This document shows, piece by piece, positions 59,005 through 64,000 of a stretch of DNA of 64,000 nucleotides (position 1 is its first letter; each line of letters opens with the position of its first letter). The notes beneath the pieces are model-generated. The model saw only the letters and a list, made by a program, of their open reading frames with translations. It did no database searches and was not told the DNA's origin. This stretch comes from Merdivicinus sp050943495 (GTDB lineage: Bacteria; Bacillota; Clostridia; Oscillospirales; Ruminococcaceae). Where the stretch lies: assembly GCA_050943495.1 (NCBI GenBank), contig JBMNPH010000005.1, positions 62,001-126,000 on the forward strand. The letters run 5' to 3'. Both the position numbers and the translations under genes were made by a program.

Positions 59005-60483
59005 ATGGATCAAATGAATATTTACCGGGATATCGCCCTGCGCACCGGCGGCGATATCTATATCGGGGTTGTGGGACCGGTGCGGACCGGAAAAAGTACC
59101 TTTATCAAGAAATTCATGGAAACCCTCGTCATTCCGCATATTTCCAGTGAATTTGTCCGCGAACGCGCAACCGATGAGCTGCCGCAGTCTGCTGCCGGTA
59201 AAACCATTATGACAACAGAACCGAAATTCATCCCGGAGGATGCGGTTTCGGTGGATCTGGATGGCACTGCCTCCGCACGGGTTCGATTGATTGATTGTGT
59301 CGGATATATTGTGCCCAGTTCACTGGGATATTTCGAAAATGAAGCACCCCGCATGGTGCGGACACCGTGGTTTGAGGATGAAGTGCCCTTTAATATGGCA
59401 GCTGAAGTCGGAACCCGCAAGGTGATTACAGATCATTCCACACTCGGTTTGGTACTGACAACTGACGGCAGCTTTACCGATATTCCCCGTGAGGAATATG
59501 AGGAGGCCGAAGAACGGGTCATCCGCGAACTTTCTGAACTGCAAAAGCCATTTTTGATTCTTCTCAACTGCCAAAATCCCAACAGTCAGGACTCCCGCAC
59601 GCTTCGCGACCAAATGCAGGAAAAATACCAGCGTCCGGTTGTGCTGGTCAACTGTTTGGATATTACCGAAGAGGATATTAAGAATTTGCTGTCTCAGCTT
59701 TTGCTCGAGTTCCCGGTGCGGGAAATTGCAGTGGAATTGCCTCGTTGGATTATTTCGCTGGAAAAAGATCATTGGCTCAAATCGGCAGTATACACGGCAA
59801 TCCGCGAAGCTGCTCAAGGTATGCGCCTGCTGCGGGAAACTAGGGGATTGGCCGCCTCCATTGGTGGCTGTGAATACATCCAATCCGCCTCCATTCCGTC
59901 CATTGATCTGGGCACCGGGCAGGCAAGGCTTTCCATTCAGCTCAAAGCCTCCCTGTTCTATCAGATTTTAGGTGAAACTACCGGCCTCAATATCACCGAT
60001 GAAGCAGATCTTATGCCGTGTATGAAGGAACTAGCCGCCTGCCAGCGCGAATATCAAAAGCTGAAAGGCGCTTTGGATGAGGTTGCTGCCACCGGATACG
60101 GTATTGTCATGCCAACTATGGAAGAACTTACCCTCGAAGAACCTCAGATTGTCAAACAAGGCGGCAAATATGGCGTAAAACTTCGCGCCAGCGCCCCAAG
60201 TATCCATATGATGCGCGCCGATATCCAGACGGAGGTCAGCCCTATTGTCGGTTCAGAAAAGCAATCGGAGGAACTGGTCAAATTCCTGCTCGATGAATTT
60301 GAGGAAAGTCCGCAGAAAATTTGGGAATCCAATATTTTTGGAAAATCCCTGCATGAGCTGGTCAATGAAGGCCTTCACAACAAACTGTATCGGATGCCTA
60401 CCGATGCGCGAATGAAATTGCAGGAAACAATCGAACGGATTATCAACGAAGGGTGCAGCGGACTTGTTTGTATTATTCTGTGA
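59005..60483 (+). CDS. spoIVA: Stage IV sporulation protein A (coat morphogenetic ATPase)
   Basis: The product has 492 residues. ATG 59005 follows GGGGAGG; an ATG at 58978 overlaps sipL. The N-terminal TRAFAC-like P-loop domain has 'IGVVGPVRTGKSTF' (Walker A) and 'RLIDCVGYIVPSSLGYFEN' plus 'HSTLGLVLTTDGSF'. The C-terminal half builds the basal coat lattice and ends in 'EGCSGLVCIIL', a short hydrophobic tail typical of SpoIVA that reaches the forespore membrane. It uses ATP hydrolysis to polymerise on the outer forespore membrane and is recruited by SpoVM. The gene is followed by a strong terminator. Confidence 0.96.
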   Translation: MDQMNIYRDIALRTGGDIYIGVVGPVRTGKSTFIKKFMETLVIPHISSEFVRERATDELPQSAAGKTIMTTEPKFIPEDAVSVDLDGTASARVRLIDCVGYIVPSSLGYFENEAPRMVRTPWFEDEVPFNMAAEVGTRKVITDHSTLGLVLTTDGSFTDIPREEYEEAEERVIRELSELQKPFLILLNCQNPNSQDSRTLRDQMQEKYQRPVVLVNCLDITEEDIKNLLSQLLLEFPVREIAVELPRWIISLEKDHWLKSAVYTAIREAAQGMRLLRETRGLAASIGGCEYIQSASIPSIDLGTGQARLSIQLKASLFYQILGETTGLNITDEADLMPCMKELAACQREYQKLKGALDEVAATGYGIVMPTMEELTLEEPQIVKQGGKYGVKLRASAPSIHMMRADIQTEVSPIVGSEKQSEELVKFLLDEFEESPQKIWESNIFGKSLHELVNEGLHNKLYRMPTDARMKLQETIERIINEGCSGLVCIIL

Positions 60484-60568
60484 TCCAAAAGATGCGTCGA
60501 ATGGCAACTACTCATAAAACAGTATCAACAACCAACTGAAATAGGGTAGCTGCCATACGGATTGCAAC

Positions 60569-60609
60569 AAAAAGCGGGTAAGAGGTTAAAAACTTCTTAC
60601 CCGCTTTTT
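60569..60609 (+). terminator. Terminator after spoIVA
   Basis: AAAAAGCGGGTAAGA (60569-60583) pairs with TCTTACCCGCTTTTT (60595-60609), a 15-base perfect stem. The 320 bases from the spoIVA stop to 60803 contain no other supported feature except the hairpin at 60767. Confidence 0.93.
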
Positions 60610-60766
60610 CTGTGTTTCGTGGAATGATAGAACGGCATTTTTCCGCTTTCGAGGGATATGATATTGCCTGCACCACTTCTGTCCTCTGTAAACCGCATAA
60701 ATACAGGTTTTTTCTACCCTTAAATGTCCACGCCGACACTGATTCAGTCAGAGTACTATTATAGAA

Positions 60767-60801
60767 AAAACTGCTTCAGCGCCGACGACTGAAACAGTTT
60801 T
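60767..60801 (-). terminator. Terminator of the 41-residue gene (minus strand)
   Basis: AAAACTGCTTCAG (60767-60779) pairs with CTGAAACAGTTTT (60789-60801) with one mismatch; the minus strand continues with TTTC. Confidence 0.75.
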
Positions 60802-60803
60802 CC

Positions 60804-60929
60804 TTATCTTGCTACATAACGATCTTTAGGGATACATAACCTAAAAGCCTTAAGACCATAACTGCTTGCGAAAATACGTCTTCCTTTTATGGTTATGTAA
60901 GGTGTATATATGATGATATACTCTTCCAT
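60804..60929 (-). CDS. Small 41-residue protein
   Basis: AAAGGAGGTG precedes ATG 60929 at an ideal distance and TAA closes the frame at 60804. The product (MEEYIIIYTPYITIKGRRIF...) has 41 residues and starts with a strand-like segment, then a basic half. It lies just downstream of the DUF5343-like gene region (61073) and just before a terminator. I recall similarly short 'Y.YTPY' proteins in accessory regions of Clostridia, but the identity is not certain. Confidence 0.6.
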   Translation of the reverse strand: MEEYIIIYTPYITIKGRRIFASSYGLKAFRLCIPKDRYVAR

Positions 60930-61072
60930 GGATGCACCTCCTTTCAAAAAGAAGTGTATCCCTCTTGAATAAATCGCTTAAATATGCTATACTATAACTT
61001 GCTACAGTATATTGTACAGTCGGCACATATCTACCGATTGACAAGAGGGCCAGCCACAGAAGTGTGTGCTGG

Positions 61073-61858
61073 CTATTCTTGTTTTATTTCAACTTTCAGA
61101 TTTTCTAAAAATACAGGTAGCATGTTTTCAATATATAATTTGATATAATCTATGTCCTTTTCTGTAACTCCGTCCGGAATATAGAATCGGGCAGATTTTT
61201 TCCCTAATGTAGGAATCTCAAAATTGTATCCGGTTTCCTGCTCCTCAACCTTAATTTCTTTTTTGGCGTGTTTGCTAGACTGTGCCGCAGAAACTTCCTC
61301 ATAGCAATCATCTGAATCAGACAATTCTTTGTCTTCGGTCAAGTCAAAACACAAAACCCCATTTTGCAACAGTCCCAAATAAGATGCACTTTCAATAAAG
61401 CACTCGGCAGCGTTATCTTTTACTTGCTTTATAATACGATACTCATTAAGTAAAATATTAGATAGTTGGCTTTTGGGTGGAACTGCTTTATCCTTGAATC
61501 GATCTATTAGTTTGGCATAAAGCGGAGGATTCCCAAACGATTCAACAAGGAGTTGCTTAGATTCAGCTTCTCCGTTTGAAGGGTACAGAATACGCTTTGC
61601 TATATCAGTAAGCTGCGCCGTACTGCTTCCAGTTGTAATAAAGCCATATTGTTTAGATGCGCTAATCTTATTTAGAAAGGATTTCGTGGTAGGACTGGTC
61701 AACCCGAGAAGTCCCAATATGCTGGCGTAAGATACAGATTTTCCCCCAAGAGAATCTATTTGTCTGATGAATTCATAGCACTCAGATATTGTAATTGCTG
61801 GATAAAGTGCGCTTTTCTCCCGAGGTCTTTTTTCTGATGTATTCTTTTCGTTTGCCAT
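61073..61858 (-). CDS. Winged-helix-like protein of unknown function (DUF5343-like)
   Basis: The product has 261 residues. ATG 61858 is eight bases after AAAGGAGG; the ATG at 61864 abuts that site. The N-terminal part (about 20-75) looks like a winged helix ('SECYEFIRQIDSLGGKSVSYASILGLLGLTSPTTKSFLNKISASKQYGFI') and the middle (about 75-175) is helical with 'LYAKLIDRFKDKAVPPKSQLSNILLNEYRI' and 'AAECFIESASYLGLL', like DUF5343 proteins. Residues about 180-205 are an acidic linker and the end returns to 'FYIPDGVTEKDIDYIKLYIENML'. It has a near-consensus promoter with direct repeats. Its function is unknown; it lies at the border of the mobile-element genes. Confidence 0.5.
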   Translation of the reverse strand: MANEKNTSEKRPREKSALYPAITISECYEFIRQIDSLGGKSVSYASILGLLGLTSPTTKSFLNKISASKQYGFITTGSSTAQLTDIAKRILYPSNGEAESKQLLVESFGNPPLYAKLIDRFKDKAVPPKSQLSNILLNEYRIIKQVKDNAAECFIESASYLGLLQNGVLCFDLTEDKELSDSDDCYEEVSAAQSSKHAKKEIKVEEQETGYNFEIPTLGKKSARFYIPDGVTEKDIDYIKLYIENMLPVFLENLKVEIKQE

Positions 61859-61887
61859 CGCCATACCTCCTTTTATTCTATGAGTTT

Positions 61888-61934
61888 ATTATAATGTAAA
61901 ACTTTAAAAAAGTCAATAGTCGAACTAAAACTTT
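61888..61934 (-). promoter_or_regulatory. Promoter with direct repeats upstream of the DUF5343-like gene
   Basis: On the minus strand TTGACT (61916-61911), 17-base spacer and TATAAT (61893-61888). The sequence AAAGTTTTA occurs twice in the same direction (61905-61897 and 61934-61926), flanking the -35 box and possibly forming an operator. Confidence 0.7.
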
Positions 61935-62236
61935 TTTTAATCTCATTTTTAAGTTTATGTATTAGCTTTTGAGCTGCGGACAGATTACGCAGTGGACCGC
62001 CATTTTTGAGGGTGGGAATAGAAACGCTCAACTATCGTGTTTTCAAGTCTGCAAAGCCGCGTTGTGCAAGGCTTTCTCACTCCCTATCGCGTAATAACAT
62101 ACTCATAATATTTGAGGACGCAAGCGGTCTATCCGTTTGCGCCCTCTTGATTACCCAGCAGCAAAGACAGGGAAAGCCGTCAAGGACGCGAAGCGCGAAG
62201 TTTATCCTTGACGGCTTTTTCTGGCTTTGCTACTTA
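61935..62236. other. Non-coding border between chromosome-type and mobile-type genes
   Basis: About 300 bases without a supported gene. It includes a hairpin at 62173-62220 and G+C-rich text with no coding frame. In Tn916-type elements xis and int would be expected beyond the HTH gene; neither is present here. Confidence 0.5.
62173..62221 (+). terminator. Terminator-like hairpin at the mobile-element border
   Basis: AAAGCCGTCAAGGA (62173-62186) pairs with TCCTTGACGGCTTT (62205-62218), then TT; a 14-base perfect stem. It would act on the plus strand; a minus-strand role is weaker. Confidence 0.75.
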
Positions 62237-62446
62237 TCATCTGTCAAAGTGGAACTTGGGTAGTGCTTCCATTAAAGACGTTTTGAGGTAATCTTGAATA
62301 TCGTCGTTGATACACCCTTGAAAGTAGGACAGATACTTGATATGGCCGATATAGTTTTGAATGACGGTGTTCACCGCTTCCGGCTCCCCGGCGGCTGCCT
62401 TTACAATCGTTTCATAGGGCAGTAAATTGTATTCCCTATTCTTCAT
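62237..62446 (-). CDS. Tn916-type helix-turn-helix protein (Orf8-like)
   Basis: The product has 69 residues. It matches the helix-turn-helix protein found next to the sigma factor in Tn916-type conjugative transposons ('YNLLPYETIVKAAAGEPEAVNTVIQNYIGHIKYLS', 'LKTSLMEALPKFHFDR'). GGAGGTG lies before ATG 62446. It overlaps the sigma factor gene by 11 bases. In Tn916 this pair lies just before xis and int, which are missing here. Confidence 0.8.
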   Translation of the reverse strand: MKNREYNLLPYETIVKAAAGEPEAVNTVIQNYIGHIKYLSYFQGCINDDIQDYLKTSLMEALPKFHFDR

Positions 62447-62876
62447 CTTCTAACACCTCCATTTCTTTTCGCAGCAAGCGCAATGCCCTTTTCCGTCTGT
62501 GGAAGATTGTACTTCTGCAAACTCCGAACAGCCTTCCGATTTCTTCATCGCTGTAACCGAGGTAGTACCGCAAAAACAGCACTTCCCGCCGCTTTTTGGG
62601 CAGACGCAAAAGCGCGGCTGCTAACTGCTCGCTTTCCACAATGACCGTTTCCCCGCGAACGGTAAAAGTGGTTGGCACATCGTATTTCACGAAATACTCG
62701 TCTGTTGTCGTAACAAGCTCAAAATCAAACTCCCTAAGATAGTCGAGGGACACTTCAAACTGCTGTTTCCTCCGTATTTTCTTGTAAGCGCCCAGCGCCG
62801 CATGGTAAAGCACAATCTTGCAAAAAGCGTTAAAAGTGCGCTCGATATGTTCTCGATACTGCTCGTTGTTCATCAT
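62436..62876 (-). CDS. Sigma-70-like factor of a conjugative element (Tn916 Orf7-like)
   Basis: The product has 146 residues. Starts at ATG 62876 (62873 also fits) after GGGGGTG. Region 4 is clear: 'LLRLPKKRREVLFLRYYLGYSDEEIGRLFGVCRSTIFHRRKRALRLLRKEM'. The N-terminal part ('EQYREHIERTFNAFCKIVLYHAALGAYKKIRRKQQ') is the element-specific region 2 substitute. Such factors are encoded in Tn916-type elements and control int/xis and transfer expression. Confidence 0.85.
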   Translation of the reverse strand: MMNNEQYREHIERTFNAFCKIVLYHAALGAYKKIRRKQQFEVSLDYLREFDFELVTTTDEYFVKYDVPTTFTVRGETVIVESEQLAAALLRLPKKRREVLFLRYYLGYSDEEIGRLFGVCRSTIFHRRKRALRLLRKEMEVLEDEE

Positions 62877-62918
62877 CTTTCTCACCCCCTTTCTTCCCAA
62901 GCAGGGGGCAAAACAACA

Positions 62919-62951
62919 AACGCCCATGCAGCATAAAACCGCATGGGCGTT
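62919..62951 (-). terminator. Terminator/attenuator hairpin upstream of the sigma gene
   Basis: AACGCCCATGC (62919-62929) pairs with GCATGGGCGTT (62941-62951), with a loop of about 11 bases. On the minus strand it is followed by TGTTGTTTTG, so it lies in the leader of the sigma factor gene and may act as an attenuator. Confidence 0.7.
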
Positions 62952-62975
62952 GGAAACAGGAACTATAAAAAATAA

Positions 62976-63071
62976 CTATATGACTTGTGTATTCATACTC
63001 ATAGGCGCGAAATCCAACATAGTTGCAAAGGCTTTTTTTGAACGTAGGTTATGAGAAATAACAATCAACAT
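62976..63071 (-). CDS. Possible 31-residue leader peptide
   Basis: GGAGG is five bases before ATG 63071 and the frame (MLIVISHNLRSKKAFATMLDF...) closes with TAG at 62976, just before the hairpin at 62919-62951. Short peptides placed this way in Tn916-type elements control attenuation, but the product is not recognised. Confidence 0.4.
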   Translation of the reverse strand: MLIVISHNLRSKKAFATMLDFAPMSMNTQVI

Positions 63072-63093
63072 AGATACCTCCAAACAAAATAAC

Positions 63094-63133
63094 AGAGCCG
63101 ATAACCGCATTTGATTTGCGTGTTATCGGCTCT
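63094..63133 (-). terminator. Hairpin after the Cys-rich KTR gene
   Basis: AGAGCCGATAAC (63094-63105) pairs with GTTATCGGCTCT (63122-63133). The stop codon of the KTR gene lies inside the stem. On the minus strand it is followed by GTTATTTTG. Confidence 0.7.
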
Positions 63134-63308
63134 GCGTCTGTGCGTCCGGCTCTTTGATAACGGATATATTGAGTTGCTTTACATTGATTAGCGTTTCCTG
63201 CCTACACTTTGGGCAGAATAGCGGGAAGTGTTCAAGCACCGTATCTTCCCGCAATCTTATCCGCGTCTTGTTCTTGCAGATAGGGCATAACAGCCATTTT
63301 ATATTCAA
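63123..63308 (-). CDS. Cys-rich KTR domain protein of Tn916-type elements
   Basis: The product has 61 residues from TTG 63308, 11 bases after AAAGGA. The family signature is seen: 'LLCPICKNKTRIRLREDTVLEHFPLFCPKCRQETLINVKQLNISVIKEPDAQTQSR', with two Cys-x2-Cys pairs (CPIC, CPKC) that probably bind zinc. It is a standard cargo-region protein of Tn916-family conjugative elements; its function is unknown. The C45-type gene ends five bases upstream. Confidence 0.85.
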   Translation of the reverse strand: MNIKWLLCPICKNKTRIRLREDTVLEHFPLFCPKCRQETLINVKQLNISVIKEPDAQTQSR

Positions 63309-63312
63309 AACT

Positions 63313-64000
63313 TTAGCGTCCTTTCACTATACTGTGCAGCCGGTTATCTACCACGAACTTCTTTTTTCTCGGATCACCTTCTGCACGATATATCATAAGC
63401 GTTTTCAAATCAAATACAGAACTCCAAACCGTTTCAAAATTAGGGTCATCATATTGACACATAAACCCATAATCGCCTTTTAGAAGCTGTTTTGTCGTTT
63501 CAATATAGTCGTCTTGAATATGGGTCGAAAAACTATCTATAACCGTTTGGTATCGCCTATCGGAAAAATAATCATCTCCATTCGCCATGTCAAAGGGCTT
63601 CATTTCATCGGAAGTAAAGCTATTAACGGTACATACGATTTTGCCTTTATTAGAGCAAATCGCTTTCCGTATTCTCTTTGCGGTAGGTGTACATTCGATA
63701 ACTGCCATTTCCCCACTTTTGTCTGCAACTAAAATATTGCAGTTAGAAGCTATTGGCAATTCCATAAGTAAAGAGATTGCGTTTTGTACCGTATCTGCTT
63801 TTTCAAGCAAATATCGCACAATAAAGCAAGAATTAAAACCTGCCTGTATTTTGTCAAGGTTTGCCATTACAAAAGTCATGGCAACAGCCAAACCATGTTC
63901 ATTAAGACCTTCTTCACCGTTGATGAAGGAGGAAGTCGTAATATTAAATCTATTTCCGTTTAATGGGGCATATATTTCACTTTTGGTTCCATTTCTCAAA
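63313..64000 (-). CDS. C45-family peptidase/acyltransferase-like protein (start outside window)
   Basis: The gene runs off the right edge; about 229 residues are visible. They resemble the acyl-CoA:6-aminopenicillanic acid acyltransferase/choloylglycine hydrolase-type Ntn enzymes (C45): 'FINGEEGLNEHGLAVAMTFVMANLDKIQAGFNSCFIVRYLLEKADTVQNAISLLMELPIASNCNILVADKSGEMAVIECTP'. The catalytic N-terminal Cys would lie beyond the edge and cannot be checked. It may be a cargo gene of the mobile element, as it is followed directly by the KTR gene. Confidence 0.7.
   Translation of the reverse strand, partial: LRNGTKSEIYAPLNGNRFNITTSSFINGEEGLNEHGLAVAMTFVMANLDKIQAGFNSCFIVRYLLEKADTVQNAISLLMELPIASNCNILVADKSGEMAVIECTPTAKRIRKAICSNKGKIVCTVNSFTSDEMKPFDMANGDDYFSDRRYQTVIDSFSTHIQDDYIETTKQLLKGDYGFMCQYDDPNFETVWSSVFDLKTLMIYRAEGDPRKKKFVVDNRLHSIVKGR

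Noticed and set aside
60512..60739. Minus-strand 75-residue open frame after spoIVA
   Set aside because: It contains the 15-base stem of the spoIVA terminator inside the coding part, has no clear ribosome site, and matches no family.
1..64000. tRNA, rRNA, CRISPR arrays and insertion sequences
   Set aside because: No cloverleaf with a GTTCGA-type arm, no rRNA segment, no regularly spaced repeats and no transposase or terminal inverted repeats of an IS were recognised.

Overview
The window looks like the chromosome of an anaerobic, endospore-forming member of the Clostridia, most like gut Oscillospirales/Ruminococcaceae. Reasons: a spoIIAA-spoIIAB-sigF operon, a sipL-spoIVA pair, an alpha/beta-type small acid-soluble spore protein, a V/A-type ATPase instead of an F-type one in this stretch, a siroheme/ferredoxin sulfite-reductase-like protein, clostridial ribosome binding sites (AAGGAGG) and frequent TTG/GTG starts. 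No rRNA, tRNA, CRISPR or intact insertion sequence was seen.

Layout. 1-3.2 kb: sugar catabolism genes (Gfo/Idh/MocA oxidoreductase fragment, TIM-barrel protein, GH63-like glycosidase). 3.3-4.6 kb: MBL-fold hydrolase and HIT protein. 4.7-8.0 kb: a YtrA-like GntR repressor with a small ABC exporter, with two matching operators. 8.1-16.7 kb: nine-gene V/A-ATPase operon (G/H-I-K-E-C-F-A-B-D); the K subunit keeps the sodium-ligand residues. 16.8-20.4 kb: MarR/YczE pair, PHP phosphoesterase, a chorismate mutase-GNAT fusion and a membrane TPR-like protein. 20.6-25.9 kb: GH78-like glycosidase, then ppx-ppk1. 26-27.4 kb: spoIIA operon. 27.5-35.4 kb: cell-surface polysaccharide locus (GT2, CDP-glycerol glycerophosphotransferase, TagD, GT4, Wzy-like polymerase, LicD, Wzx flippase) behind a promoter-plus-terminator leader. 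35.5-41 kb: MacAB-like efflux system with two ATPases, one fused to an AbrB-type domain. 41.2-47.3 kb: rarA, nitroreductase, AraC regulator, SASP, cysteine-rich probable spore protein, class II aldolase and a divergent DeoR regulator. 47.4-55.5 kb: purine cluster purE-purF-like-purM-purN-[ZTP riboswitch]-IMP cyclohydrolase-AICAR transformylase-[XRE switch]-purD, preceded by a probable 6S RNA. 55.6-60.6 kb: small membrane protein, sulfite reductase-like protein, a 50-residue protein, sipL and spoIVA. 60.8-64 kb: accessory DNA with Tn916-type genes (sigma factor, HTH protein, Cys-rich KTR protein) and a C45-family hydrolase running off the end; no integrase is in view.

How it fits together. The purine block builds IMP: PurD, PurN, PurM, PurE, AICAR transformylase and a separate IMP cyclohydrolase are all present, and a ZTP riboswitch with its own promoter controls the two last steps, the ones starved when 10-formyl-THF is low. 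The PurF-like protein lacks the usual glutaminase cysteine, so its nitrogen donor is open. The surface-glycan locus contains the CDP-glycerol chemistry (TagD plus glycerophosphotransferase) and a LicD transferase, which suggests a phosphate-bearing glycan. The spore genes lie in three separate places, as usual for chromosomal sporulation loci.
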